16,245 nucleotides of DNA, from NCBI GenBank assembly GCA_035370465.1, contig DAOOVW010000036.1:1-16245 (forward strand). The letters run 5' to 3'. The number at the start of each line of letters is the position of its first letter. Within the stretch, counting starts at the first letter, position 1. Source of the DNA: a bacterium. Its GTDB lineage: Bacteria > Ratteibacteria > UBA8468 > B48-G9 > JAFGKM01. Below the pieces are notes generated by a model. It searched no databases. It saw only the letters and a list, made by a program, of their open reading frames with translations, and had not been told where the DNA came from. The translations under genes were made by a program, and so were the position numbers. Positions 6,804-15,738 of the stretch are shown here, one piece after another.

Positions 6804-8135
6804 ATGGAACTTTTTAAAAAATGTGAAAAATTTGTATCAGAAAAAGGGATTATAGAAAATAGAGATAAAATTCTTGTTTCTGTTTCTGGAGGTCCTGATT
6901 CAATCTTTTTACTTTATTTTCTTTTATATTTGAGAAATAAATATAACTTTTCTTTGTTTGTCTCTTATATTCACCACCATTTGAGAAAACAGGCAGATAA
7001 AGAATTTATGTATGTAAAGGAAATATCAAAAAAATATGGAATCCCGTTTTATTATAGAAATATTAAGATTGAAGGAAAAACAGGAATTGAAGAAAAAAGC
7101 AGAGAAAAAAGGTATAAGGCACTTTATCAAATTGCAAAAAAAACAGGAGTTAATAAAATAGCAACAGGACATACTCTTGATGATAATATTGAAAGTGTTC
7201 TTTTAAATTTTTTTAGAGGAACAGGACTTGCAGGTATGTCTGGAATTTTACCAGAAAGAAAAATTTATAAGAACTCAAATATTTTTCTTATAAGACCAAT
7301 CCTTACTGTTAGAAAAAGTGAAATAAAAAAATTTTTAAATAACAAGGGAATTAAGTATTATTTAGATAAATCAAACTTAAACTTAAAATATAGAAGAAAT
7401 TTAATAAGGTATAAAATAATCCCATATCTTAAAAAATTTTTCCCATCATTTACAGATATTATTGCAAAAACATCTTCTATTTTGCAGGATGATTTTCTTT
7501 ATATAGAAAAAGAAGCAATAAAAACATTGGAGTTAATTTTGAAAAATGGGCAATTTAATGTTTCAGAGTTTAAAAAAATTGATATTTCAATCAGAAGATT
7601 TATAGTTCAACTTTTATTTGAAAAAATAGCAGGAGTATCTTATAGGTCATATAACAAAATTGAAAATTTGAGAAATTTCATTGAAGGAATAAAAGAAAGT
7701 TATGTCCCAATTTCAATAATTGAAGAAAGAATTAAAGGGGAAAAAAAAGAAAGGAAAATTTATAAAGTGATTGAAATACCTGGAAAATATAATGTTGATG
7801 GGATTTTTATTGAAAGTGAATATATTAAAAAAAGCCCCTTTATATTTAAAAACATGGATAAATATACTGGTTATTTTGATGGAGAAAAAGTTGGAAAGAA
7901 AATAATTGTAAGAAGTAGAAAAAAAAGGGATATGTTTCAACCATTAGGGATGCAAAAAGAAAAAAAACTTTCAAGATTTTTAATTGATAGGAAAATTCCA
8001 ATTTACAAAAGGGATAAAATTTTAATTTTTCAATCAAAAAATGAAATAATGTGGGTCTGTGGAGTTGAAATATCTGAAAAGTTCAAAATTACAGAAGAAA
8101 CAAAAAAAATATTGAAAATAAAAGTAAATGTATAA
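6804..8135 (+). CDS. tilS: tRNA(Ile)-lysidine synthetase
   Basis: A 443-aa ATP-dependent ligase that joins lysine to C34 of the CAU-anticodon tRNA-Ile, switching it from Met to Ile decoding; normally essential. The N-type PP-loop motif SGGPDS is at 28-33, followed by the family motifs YIHHHLR (55-61) and GHTLDDNIES (122-131). The C-terminal part after about residue 370 (RSRKKRDMFQPLGM, then KLSRFLIDRKIP) is the TilS C-terminal tRNA-binding domain, so the protein is full length. The ATG is one base after the murB stop, with a GGGA-type site inside the end of murB, so it is the last gene of the operon. It converges on guaA with about 45 nt between them and no clear terminator hairpin. Confidence 0.96.
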   Translation: MELFKKCEKFVSEKGIIENRDKILVSVSGGPDSIFLLYFLLYLRNKYNFSLFVSYIHHHLRKQADKEFMYVKEISKKYGIPFYYRNIKIEGKTGIEEKSREKRYKALYQIAKKTGVNKIATGHTLDDNIESVLLNFFRGTGLAGMSGILPERKIYKNSNIFLIRPILTVRKSEIKKFLNNKGIKYYLDKSNLNLKYRRNLIRYKIIPYLKKFFPSFTDIIAKTSSILQDDFLYIEKEAIKTLELILKNGQFNVSEFKKIDISIRRFIVQLLFEKIAGVSYRSYNKIENLRNFIEGIKESYVPISIIEERIKGEKKERKIYKVIEIPGKYNVDGIFIESEYIKKSPFIFKNMDKYTGYFDGEKVGKKIIVRSRKKRDMFQPLGMQKEKKLSRFLIDRKIPIYKRDKILIFQSKNEIMWVCGVEISEKFKITEETKKILKIKVNV

Positions 8136-8179
8136 AATTTTGCTGTAACTTTGTAAACTTACGAATGTATTTTTTCTCT

Positions 8180-9697
8180 TTACTCCCACTCTATTGTGGC
8201 AGGTGGTTTAGAAGTTATATCATAAACAACTCTATTAACTCCTCTTACTTCATTAACAATTCTTGTTGAAATTCTATCAAGAACTTTGTAAGAAATTTTT
8301 GCCCAATCAGCAGTCATTCCATCAGTGCTTTTTACAACTCTTATTGCAATTACATTTTCATAAGTTCTTTTATCTCCCATAACTCCAACTGTTTTTATTG
8401 GTAGTAAAACGGCAAATGCCTGCCACATAGAGTTATAAAGAGATGCTTTTTTAATTTCATCTTCTACAATTGTATCTGCCTCTCCTAAAATTTCAAGAAG
8501 ATGTTTATTTACACTACCTATTATTCTAACGGCAAGACCAGGTCCTGGGAAAGGATGTCTATTTATTATAAAATCAGGGATATTTATCTCTTTTGCAATT
8601 TTTCTTACTTCATCTTTGAATAAAAATCTAAATGGTTCAACGAGAGAAAATTTTAGTTTTTCTGGTAGTCCTCCTACATTATGATGTGTTTTTATCCTTG
8701 CAGTTGGCCCACCAAATGCGGGAATACTTTCAATTACATCTGGATATAAAGTTCCCTGTGCTAAAAATTTTGCACCAAATTCTTTTGCTTCTTTTTCAAA
8801 AATTTTTATAAAGGTATTTCCAATTATTTTTCGTTTTTTTTCTGGGTCGGCAACATTTTTTAGTTGTTTTAAAAAAATTTCACCTGCATCAATATATTTC
8901 AAATTAACCTTTTTCTGAAACCACTTAACTATTTTTTCTTTTTCTCCCTTTCTTAATAGCCCATTATCAACAAATATGCTTAATGATTTTTCTTTACAAA
9001 CATCTTGAAGTATTAAAGAAAGCGTTGAAGAATCAACTCCTCCACTTAATCCACATATAATTTTTTCATCTCCTACTTTTTCTTTTATTTCTTTTTTTAT
9101 TTTTTCAAGAATTATTCCATAATTCCATGTAGGTTCTAATTTACATATTTTGAAAAGAAAATTACTTATTATTTTTTTACCTTCTTCTGTATGAGTAACT
9201 TCTGGATGAAATTGTAGCCCATATATTTTTTTATTTTTATCTCTTATTGCCGTTATGGGAGATATTTCTGTTCTACCAATTATTTTAAAATTATTTCCAG
9301 TTTTTTTTACAATATCCCAATGACTCATCCAGACAATTGTTTTTTCTTTTAAATTATTAAAAATTTCTTCTTTTCTATCAGGATAAAAAATTGTTTTCCC
9401 ATATTCTCTTTTTTTACCTTCTTCAACTTTTCCACTGAAAAATTCAGATATGAGTTGCATCCCATAACATATCCCGAGAACATAAAAACTACCATCAAAT
9501 ATTCTTTCATCAAATTTATAAATACCTTTTTGTATATGTCCTGGTCCACCTGATAGTATAATTGCTTTTATATCTTTTTCTTTTAATGTTTCTATTTTTA
9601 TATTAGGAAGGAATATCTCACTATAAACATTCATTTCTCTAACTCTTCTTGCAATAAGCTGGGTGTATTGAGAACCAAAATCAATAACGCCTACCAT
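8180..9697 (-). CDS. guaA: GMP synthase (glutamine-hydrolysing)
   Basis: A 505-aa enzyme that aminates XMP to GMP using glutamine and ATP. The N-terminal class I glutamine amidotransferase domain (about 1-185) has nucleophile Cys77 in GICYGMQ and the partners His164 and Glu166 in LQFHPEV. The ATP pyrophosphatase domain carries the P-loop LSGGVDSS (217-224). The C-terminal dimerisation domain shows RHPFPGPGLAVRI and ends with the family-typical SKPPATIEWE, so it is complete. A GAGGA site lies about 8 nt before the ATG. It follows glnA on the same strand after about 68 nt, so the two may be cotranscribed; GlnA supplies the glutamine that GuaA consumes. Confidence 0.97.
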   Translation of the reverse strand: MVGVIDFGSQYTQLIARRVREMNVYSEIFLPNIKIETLKEKDIKAIILSGGPGHIQKGIYKFDERIFDGSFYVLGICYGMQLISEFFSGKVEEGKKREYGKTIFYPDRKEEIFNNLKEKTIVWMSHWDIVKKTGNNFKIIGRTEISPITAIRDKNKKIYGLQFHPEVTHTEEGKKIISNFLFKICKLEPTWNYGIILEKIKKEIKEKVGDEKIICGLSGGVDSSTLSLILQDVCKEKSLSIFVDNGLLRKGEKEKIVKWFQKKVNLKYIDAGEIFLKQLKNVADPEKKRKIIGNTFIKIFEKEAKEFGAKFLAQGTLYPDVIESIPAFGGPTARIKTHHNVGGLPEKLKFSLVEPFRFLFKDEVRKIAKEINIPDFIINRHPFPGPGLAVRIIGSVNKHLLEILGEADTIVEDEIKKASLYNSMWQAFAVLLPIKTVGVMGDKRTYENVIAIRVVKSTDGMTADWAKISYKVLDRISTRIVNEVRGVNRVVYDITSKPPATIEWE

Positions 9698-9765
9698 CCC
9701 TTTCTTCCTCTGCGTTTTTGTGCCTCTATCATAATAACCTTATTAAAAAAAATCAAAATTTTTAC

Positions 9766-11097
9766 TTATAATGTTGGGAAATATGTTTTTATTTCAAAAT
9801 CAGTTATCTGTTGTCTATACATATCCCACTCAATTTTTTTAGCAGTAATTAAGTTATTATAAATATGGTCTCCAAGTACTTCTTTTAAAAATTTACTTTC
9901 TTCTGCTACTTCAATTGCTTCTATTAAACTACCTGGAAGACATTTTATATTTAATTGCTCCATTTCTTCATCTGTCAAATGATAAACATCCCTTTCAAGC
10001 GGTTCGGGTAATTGATAATTATTTTCAATCCCTCTCATTCCAGCAGCAGACATACAAGCAAAAGATAAATATGGATTGCATGCAGGGTCAGGAGAACGAA
10101 ATTCAACCCTTGTTGATTTCTCTTTTCCTGGTTTGTACATTGGAATTCTAACAAGTGAACTTCTGTTTCTTCTTGCCCAACAAATATAAACAGGTGCTTC
10201 ATACCCAGGGACAAGTCGTTTATAAGAATTTACCCATTGATTACATACAAAAGTTATCTCTCTTGAATGATTTAATATTCCTGCAATATATTTTTTACCT
10301 ATATCAGAAAGATTATATTTATCATTTTTATCAAAAAAAACATTTTTATCTCCTTTAAATAATGACTGATGAACATGCATTCCACTTCCATTAACACCAT
10401 ATATTGGTTTTGGCATAAATGTTGCATAAAGACCATTCGCTTGTGCTACATCTTTTACCACCATCCTGTAGACCATAACAATATCTGCCATCTCTAATCC
10501 CTCTTTATATCTTAAATCAATTTCATGCTGACTTGGAGCACCTTCATGATGTGAATATTCAACATCTATTCCCATTTTTTCAAGTGTTAAAATAACCTCT
10601 CTTCTTACATTATTTCCTGCATCAAGTGTTGTTATATCAAAATATCCACCTTCATCAAGTATCTGAGGGTTGTTATCATCTTTAAAAATAAAAAATTCAA
10701 GTTCAGGACCAACATTATATGAAAACCCCTTTTCTTTTAATTTTTTAAGTTGTTTCTTTAAAATATATCTTGAATCACCTTCATAAGGGGACCTATCTGG
10801 ATTTAAAATATCACATATCATTGCTGATTCTCCCCTTTCTTGTGGTCTGTAAGGAAGAATTGTAAAAGTAGACGGAACTGGTAAAGCAATCATATCTGAT
10901 TCATCAATTCTGGCAAATCCCTTTATTGAAGAACCATCAAATCCCATCCCATCTTCAAGAGCAACTTTTAACTCTTCATTTGTTATTGAAAATCCCTTCA
11001 TCTGTCCAGTTATATCAGCAAAAAATAGTCGTATAAACTTAATATCATTTTTTTCTACTATTTTTAAAACATCATCTTTATTTAAATTGTTATTCAT
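9766..11097 (-). CDS. glnA: Glutamine synthetase, type I-alpha
   Basis: A 443-aa enzyme that condenses glutamate and ammonia into glutamine with ATP. Signatures are FADITGQMKG (26-35), GFDGSSIKGFARIDESD (52-68), the ATP-region sequence KPIYGVNGSGMHVHQS, the flap LVPGYEAPV and RVEFRSPDPACNPYL. Length near 443 and the absence of the roughly 25-residue insertion of the beta type place it in the I-alpha group (Bacillus, Thermotoga, Clostridium). Arg63 matches the Arg62 position used for feedback inhibition in Bacillus. The NLYDLP adenylylation motif of the beta type is replaced by DVYHLT, so control by adenylylation is unlikely. GGAGG precedes the ATG. The upstream isomerase ends only 12 nt before, so the two share a transcript. 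Confidence 0.97.
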   Translation of the reverse strand: MNNNLNKDDVLKIVEKNDIKFIRLFFADITGQMKGFSITNEELKVALEDGMGFDGSSIKGFARIDESDMIALPVPSTFTILPYRPQERGESAMICDILNPDRSPYEGDSRYILKKQLKKLKEKGFSYNVGPELEFFIFKDDNNPQILDEGGYFDITTLDAGNNVRREVILTLEKMGIDVEYSHHEGAPSQHEIDLRYKEGLEMADIVMVYRMVVKDVAQANGLYATFMPKPIYGVNGSGMHVHQSLFKGDKNVFFDKNDKYNLSDIGKKYIAGILNHSREITFVCNQWVNSYKRLVPGYEAPVYICWARRNRSSLVRIPMYKPGKEKSTRVEFRSPDPACNPYLSFACMSAAGMRGIENNYQLPEPLERDVYHLTDEEMEQLNIKCLPGSLIEAIEVAEESKFLKEVLGDHIYNNLITAKKIEWDMYRQQITDFEIKTYFPTL

Positions 11098-11109
11098 AGT
11101 TCCTCCAAA

Positions 11110-11946
11110 TTATTTGAAAATATTTTCCCATAATTTTGTAGTGTATCCTCCAACAAGCCGCACTGCAATTTCATCTGGCAATTCATTAACTCTTCTATTA
11201 AATGGCTCCGGCGTAACAGGTCCATCATAGCCAGTTTCTTTAATTGTTTTTAAAAAACTAGTAAGGTCAATAATTCCTGTTTCCCCTGGAATATTTCTCT
11301 CAGTATCTACCAATTTTTCAATATCTGAAAAAGGGGCATCATTTATGTGAACATAAATAATTTTATTTTTATCTAATTTTTTAATATCTTCTAAACTTCC
11401 ACCAGAAGTGAACCAGTGCCACGAATCAAGTAAAATCCCTGCATTTTCAAAGTCAGAAACCAAATCAAGCATCTGCTCAATAGTATGAACAAATGGGTAT
11501 TTATGGTCTTTTCTAAAAGATGGTGTCCCTATAAATTCAAAGCCAATTTTACACCCACCAATTACTTCTGTTATTTTTTTTATTATTTTTCTATGCCACT
11601 TAAAATTCTCATTATATTCCATCTCATCTGAATATGGTTTTATCCATGTGTAAATTCTTTCTGCCTCAATTTCAGATGCAATCTTAACAAATTTTTTTAA
11701 TTTTTCTATTCCCTTTTTAAAATTTTCTTCTGAGTAAATATCAATAGGCAACCCCCATCCACCAACTTTAAGATTAAATGAAGAATACATACCTTTGACA
11801 TAGTCAACTGAATATTTTTCAACAAGTTCAATTGTTTCATCAACTGGTAAATCCATACCTTCAAATTCACCAATAGTTGCAAGTCGTAGGCATTCTCTTA
11901 AACTTTTATTTATTCCAAGTGCACCAGGTGCCAGATTTTTAAACAT
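11110..11946 (-). CDS. Sugar phosphate isomerase/epimerase-like TIM-barrel protein
   Basis: A 278-aa xylose isomerase-like TIM-barrel protein, distinct from the one at 1387. The four expected metal-ligand strands are visible: KIGFEFIGTPS (Glu), GILLDSWHWF (Asp), IIYVHINDAP (His) and YDGPVTPEPFN (Glu). The N-terminal EFEGMDLP is also typical. An ATG at 11958 is possible, but the bases after it form a strong GGAGGTGG ribosome site that fits the ATG at 11946, and the predicted transcript begins only a few bases before 11958. The start at 11946 is therefore preferred. It sits 12 nt upstream of glnA. The substrate is unknown; nothing in the sequence links it mechanistically to glutamine synthesis. 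Confidence 0.82.
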   Translation of the reverse strand: MFKNLAPGALGINKSLRECLRLATIGEFEGMDLPVDETIELVEKYSVDYVKGMYSSFNLKVGGWGLPIDIYSEENFKKGIEKLKKFVKIASEIEAERIYTWIKPYSDEMEYNENFKWHRKIIKKITEVIGGCKIGFEFIGTPSFRKDHKYPFVHTIEQMLDLVSDFENAGILLDSWHWFTSGGSLEDIKKLDKNKIIYVHINDAPFSDIEKLVDTERNIPGETGIIDLTSFLKTIKETGYDGPVTPEPFNRRVNELPDEIAVRLVGGYTTKLWENIFK

Positions 11947-11969
11947 TCCCACCTCCATTTTTGTTTCTT

Positions 11970-11978
11970 ATTATATCA
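11970..11978 (-). promoter_or_regulatory. Extended -10 promoter for isomerase-glnA(-guaA)
   Basis: On the minus strand TGATATAAT (11978-11970) is a perfect extended -10 element. No convincing -35 box is present. The predicted start near 11963 gives a leader of only about 17 nt that is almost entirely the ribosome site. It lies just past the stop of the broken URO-D gene, so glnA expression would not depend on transcription through that pseudogene. Confidence 0.5.
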
Positions 11979-11992
11979 TACTTTAAAATTTT

Positions 11993-13158
11993 TTATATGT
12001 ATCTTCCATATTCTTTTGTACTTTCGTACATCGCCACTATATTTTCAACAGGAGTAAGAGGTGCAAGATTGTTCCCTTCTCTCATTATAAACCTTTTCCC
12101 TTTCATTATTCCGCTTTCACATATTTTTTTACTTCATCTTTAACTTCATTTTCTTTACCATTTTTAAGTAAAACAATATTTGGTCCACCTATAATTTCAA
12201 TTTCTTCACCTAATTCTTCCCTTAATTTTCTAAAATTTACAGGAAAACCAGTATCAAATGAAATAACATCCAAGTTTTCCTTTAGAAACTTAAATAAATG
12301 TCCTGCATTACCACATAAGTGGATATGAACTTTCCCTTCTTTTTCTTTAAATTCTTCCACTAATTTTTTATGAAAAGAAAACAAAATTTTTATATTTTTC
12401 AACTGATAAATTCGCAATTAGATCATCTGCAAAAGAAAAAATTTTTGATTTAAAATTTATTTCTGCCTTTTCTTCTTTTTCTGCTCTCCATTTTCTTATT
12501 TCTGTCATTCTTTTTATTATATTTTCAGTAACAAAACTCATAAGGTCAAAAAAATATTTCAGTAAGACCTCTCAATTTTCCAGCAACTGTAAATGGTCCA
12601 TCTGTTCCTTCTCATGGAATTGTTAAAGGACCTTTTACTTTTTTCCCTTCAAATTCAATATCTTTATATCTTCTATTCATATATTCAAAAAATTCCATTG
12701 CTTTTCCAAGTAAATTTCCTTTTAAAGGGTACGGTGGCTCAATTTCATATAATCTATGTTTGTTTTCTTTGAAAATTGGGTTGACATCTGGAGGAATAAA
12801 ATTTCCTAAATATATAATTTCACATCCAAACCAACCACTTTCATAATTGTTTTGAAAATCAACATTAATTTGCCAGCCATCAGAAGGAATTCTCATTTCT
12901 GCATCGCATAAAATATTTTCTTTCCACCACTTTTGAAAAAGTAATTGACATTTTATATGAATTTCAGGGTCATTATAAAACTGATAAAAAGTATAACCTT
13001 CTTTATTTAATTCAGGATTCTCAAAAAAATTTCTTATACTTCCACCAACAATTACAGGGACTCTTCCATGTCTCTTCTCTTTGTAATCATCCCATAGTTT
13101 TTTTTACTTCTTCATTATGTTTTTCATAATCAATTTTCTCTTTTAAGAAAAAACTCAT
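11993..13158 (-). pseudogene. Broken uroporphyrinogen decarboxylase-family gene (4 frameshifts, 1 stop)
   Basis: Joining three frames gives one continuous protein of about 388 codons, from MSFFLKEKIDY (ATG at 13158, preceded by GGGGGGA) to ENIVAMYESTKEYGRYI (TAA at 11995-11993). Family features are well kept: RVPVIVGGSIRNF, MRIPSDGWQ, EGTDGPFTVAGKLRG, FADDLIANLS, HKKLVEEF, VHIHLCGNAGHL, SFDTGFPVNF, GGPNI and EGNNLAPLTPVENI. This resembles URO-D-like proteins including corrinoid methyltransferase relatives, rather than haem-synthesis HemE itself. Lesions: +1 in a T8 run at 13098-13105; in-frame TGA at 12614-12612; +1 in an A7 run at 12548-12554; a shift near 12373-12390; -1 in a T7 run at 12124-12130. 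Neighbouring genes are intact. Recent decay is most likely; local sequencing error in homopolymers is the alternative. Confidence 0.85.
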
Positions 13159-13347
13159 TATCCCCCCATTTAGAATTTTTATTTATTAGATTTTTTTATA
13201 ATATGGTTGGCAAGACATATATACATAAAGGGGTAATAGTATAAAGTTTAAATGTAAAATTAAAAGAAGTACATGAATAAAAAAATTTCAAATTTTTGCC
13301 TCTGTGTTTGACCTAATCCACTTTACTGATATCTATCATCCTCATTT
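13159..13347. other. Intergenic AT-rich spacer between ald and the pseudogene
   Basis: These 189 bases hold no gene that I can support. A purely A/T inverted repeat (AAAAATTT-C-AAATTTTT, 13281-13297), followed on the minus strand by T-rich sequence, might weakly terminate ald transcription. The strong G-run ribosome site for the pseudogene lies at its left end. I could not identify a convincing promoter. Confidence 0.35.
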
Positions 13348-14406
13348 CTAAAACAGTATTTCTCTTCTTAATTTACCTTTATAAATTACCAAACCCTCTT
13401 CTATTGGTTTATTTACAAACCAGTTTTCTTCTCCCTTTAATATCTCTTTTAAATATGGAAAAGTTGCATAATTTAAAGCAATTGTTGATGTTTTTGGAAC
13501 AACACCAGGAATATTTGGAACACAATAATGGATAATATCCTTATAAATAAAAATTGGGTTTTTGTGAGTTGTGGACTTACTTGTCTCACATAATCCACCT
13601 TCATCTATTGCAACATCAACAATAACACTCCCTTTTTCTATTACATCTAAATCTTCTTCCTTTATAATAACTGGTGTTCTTTTTCCAGGTATAAGAGCAG
13701 CACCTACAATTACATCTGCTTTTTTTAAAGAACTTATTAAATTTTCTCTATCCGAATATAAGACATCTGCTTTTTTAAATCTTTCTTTAAGAATTTTAAT
13801 TTTATTCTCAGCAATCTCAAGAAATGTAATTTTTGCCCCAATCCCCTCTGCTATAATACCAGCAGAATATCCAACAACGCCACCACCAATTATTAAAACA
13901 TTACCACTTTCAACATTTTCTACTCCTGATAACAAAATCCCCTTTCCACAATATTCTTTTTCTAAATATTTCATTCCTTCCTGAATACTTAATTTCCCAG
14001 CAATTTCACTCATTGGTTTTAAAATTGGCAAATTTCCATTTTCTTCTACAAGTTCATAAGCAATACAGTTAACTTTTTTCTCAATTAATTTCTCTGTCAT
14101 ATTTCTATTTGATGAAAAATGGCAAAAAGTGAATAATGTCTGTCCCTCACTTAAAAGTTTTATTTCTTCTTCCTGGGGTTCTTTTACCTTTACAATTAAA
14201 TCACATTTTTTATATATATCTTCAAGTCCTTTAACAATTTCTGCACCAACTTCTTTATAGTCATTATCTGAAAAACCCGCGCCTACGCCTGCATTTTCTT
14301 GAATAAACACCTTATGCCCATCCTTTATAATATCTTTAACAAAAGATGGAATTAAACCAACTCTATATTCTTCAACTTTTATTTCTTTTGGTACACCTAT
14401 TATCAT
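13348..14406 (-). CDS. ald: Alanine dehydrogenase
   Basis: A 352-aa NAD-dependent enzyme interconverting L-alanine and pyruvate plus ammonia. It opens with the family signature MIIGVPKEIKVEEYRVGL, with Arg15 for the carboxylate. KVKEP carries Lys75, FTFCHF carries His96, and VDVAIDEGG carries Asp268, matching the known substrate and catalytic residues (Lys75, His96, Asp270). The dinucleotide-binding loop is GGGVVG (174-179), with Glu197 ending the next strand, as expected for NAD preference. CVPNIPGVVPKTST near the C-terminus is diagnostic. The protein is slightly shorter than the usual 370 or so residues, mainly at the C-terminus. Its ATG overlaps the stop of the upstream aminotransferase gene (ATGA), so the two are translationally coupled. 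It could supply or drain alanine for transamination; that link is inference. Confidence 0.93.
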   Translation of the reverse strand: MIIGVPKEIKVEEYRVGLIPSFVKDIIKDGHKVFIQENAGVGAGFSDNDYKEVGAEIVKGLEDIYKKCDLIVKVKEPQEEEIKLLSEGQTLFTFCHFSSNRNMTEKLIEKKVNCIAYELVEENGNLPILKPMSEIAGKLSIQEGMKYLEKEYCGKGILLSGVENVESGNVLIIGGGVVGYSAGIIAEGIGAKITFLEIAENKIKILKERFKKADVLYSDRENLISSLKKADVIVGAALIPGKRTPVIIKEEDLDVIEKGSVIVDVAIDEGGLCETSKSTTHKNPIFIYKDIIHYCVPNIPGVVPKTSTIALNYATFPYLKEILKGEENWFVNKPIEEGLVIYKGKLRREILF

Positions 14407-15710
14407 TTTTTCATCTCCTTTACTGTTTCAATTACTTTATCAGCCATATATTCAACTTGTTTTTTTGTTAGTGGATATAAAGGCAAATGCGTAAATCTGT
14501 GTAAGAATAAATCTTCAGCATTAGGACATGACTTTTTTATCTTTTCTGTATCATATCCCAATTGTTTCAGGTATGAGAACCTATATAATGGAGCAAAATG
14601 CTGTATTTGAGTAACTCCTTTTTCTGTAAGTTTTTGTTTAAATAATTGAATATCTCCTTTTAATTTTTCTGGTTCTATTTGTATAAGATATAAATGATGA
14701 GTTGGGGTTATATCATATGTATCTAATGGAGGAGTTATTATTCCATCAACATCTTTAAAACAACTATTCAAAAATTCAGCATTTTTTCTTCTTTCTTTAA
14801 TTATCTTTTCAATCCTCTTAATCTGACTTAATAATGCAACTGCTTGAATTTCTGTTGTAGAATGATTTCCAGCAGGTATATAGTCACTTTCTCTTTTTAA
14901 TGCGACTACATCATAAAGCCAGTGTTCAATTGGATTTGAACTATCAAAACCAACAAATCTTGCTTTCGGAAAGTCCTTACCAATTTCTGAATTTGTAACA
15001 ACTATACCACCTTCGCCAAGAGAAGTAACATTTTTAACTTCATGAAAACTGAAAGAACCAAAGTCACCAATTGTTCCAATTGCTTTTCTTTTATACCAAC
15101 CACCAAAAGCATGTGCTGCATCTTCTACAACTTTTAAATTATATGTTTTGGCAATTTTCATTATTCTAGCCATATCACATGGATAACCACCGATGTGAAC
15201 TGGTATTATTGCTTTTGTCTTTTTTGTTATTTTTCTTTCAATATCATCCGGGTCAATATTTATGGTTCTTCTATCAATATCTACCAATACAACTTTCGCT
15301 CCTATTAAAAGAGGATAAGAAATTGTTGAACAAAAAGTTATTGCAGGTGCTATAACTTCATCACCTGGTTTTAGTCCAGAAAATTTAAGTCCTATTTCAA
15401 ATCCAGCAGTTGCATTTGTTATAAAACAAGCATATTTTACATTTAAAAATTTGCAGACATATTCTTCTAATTCAAGAACTTTATTTCCAAGTGTAAGTTT
15501 AGTTGCATATCTCCCATATTTGAGAAGATTTTTAAGCTCCTTTTTCACATTTTTTAACTGTTTTTTATAATTTTTATTATCAACTGGCTGGATTAAAAAT
15601 TTTAAAATTTCTTCAATATCATCAATATTTGTACTTTCTCCAACTGCTGCCCATGGAACAGCAACATTTCCTGTATCATACCTGAAATCACTTACTTTCT
15701 TCTTATTCAT
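14403..15710 (-). CDS. DegT/DnrJ/EryC1/StrS-family PLP aminotransferase
   Basis: A 435-aa PLP-dependent aminotransferase of the family that installs amino groups on keto-sugars and cyclitols (DegT, StrS, ArnB relatives). Seen are TNATAGFEIGLKFSGLKPGD (98-117), VVEDAAHAFGG (194-204) with Asp197 for the pyridine nitrogen, and SFHEVKNVTSLGEGG (221-235) with Lys226 as the Schiff-base lysine; GNHSTTEIQAVALLSQI is the usual later motif. It is longer than many members because of an N-terminal segment of about 65 residues with a charged KNVKKELKNLLK helix. AAGGAG lies 4-5 nt from the ATG. It is the first gene of a two-gene unit with ald, overlapping it by 4 nt. The substrate cannot be deduced; an amino-sugar or polymer-building role is family-based inference. 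Confidence 0.9.
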   Translation of the reverse strand: MNKKKVSDFRYDTGNVAVPWAAVGESTNIDDIEEILKFLIQPVDNKNYKKQLKNVKKELKNLLKYGRYATKLTLGNKVLELEEYVCKFLNVKYACFITNATAGFEIGLKFSGLKPGDEVIAPAITFCSTISYPLLIGAKVVLVDIDRRTINIDPDDIERKITKKTKAIIPVHIGGYPCDMARIMKIAKTYNLKVVEDAAHAFGGWYKRKAIGTIGDFGSFSFHEVKNVTSLGEGGIVVTNSEIGKDFPKARFVGFDSSNPIEHWLYDVVALKRESDYIPAGNHSTTEIQAVALLSQIKRIEKIIKERRKNAEFLNSCFKDVDGIITPPLDTYDITPTHHLYLIQIEPEKLKGDIQLFKQKLTEKGVTQIQHFAPLYRFSYLKQLGYDTEKIKKSCPNAEDLFLHRFTHLPLYPLTKKQVEYMADKVIETVKEMKK

Positions 15711-15724
15711 ATCTCTCTCCTTTT

Positions 15725-15738
15725 CCTGTTTTTCTTAC
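15725..15738 (+). repeat. 14-nt direct repeat, copy 1
   Basis: CCTGTTTTTCTTAC here is repeated exactly and in the same orientation at 16184-16197. This copy lies just upstream of the ribosome site of the DegT gene. The two copies bracket the hairpin-rich patch, as a target-site duplication or recombination footprint would. A chance match of T-rich sequence is possible. Confidence 0.5.

Noticed and set aside
6804..9697. Functional pairing of the two PP-loop enzymes TilS and GuaA
   Set aside because: They lie on opposite strands, converge, and act in unrelated pathways; adjacency looks incidental.
11947..11958. Start of the second isomerase at ATG 11958
   Set aside because: The next bases form a GGAGGTGG ribosome site for ATG 11946, and the predicted leader would leave the upstream ATG without any ribosome site.
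12106..12417. Two short separate genes at 12106-12417 and 12612-12896
   Set aside because: Both are fragments of one URO-D-family gene; conserved sequence continues between and beyond them in other frames.
12612..12614. In-frame TGA in a well-conserved URO-D reading frame, possibly UGA recoded as an amino acid
   Set aside because: truA, murB and the DegT gene end with TGA as a true stop, and the same frame has four frameshifts, so pseudogene decay explains it better than recoding.
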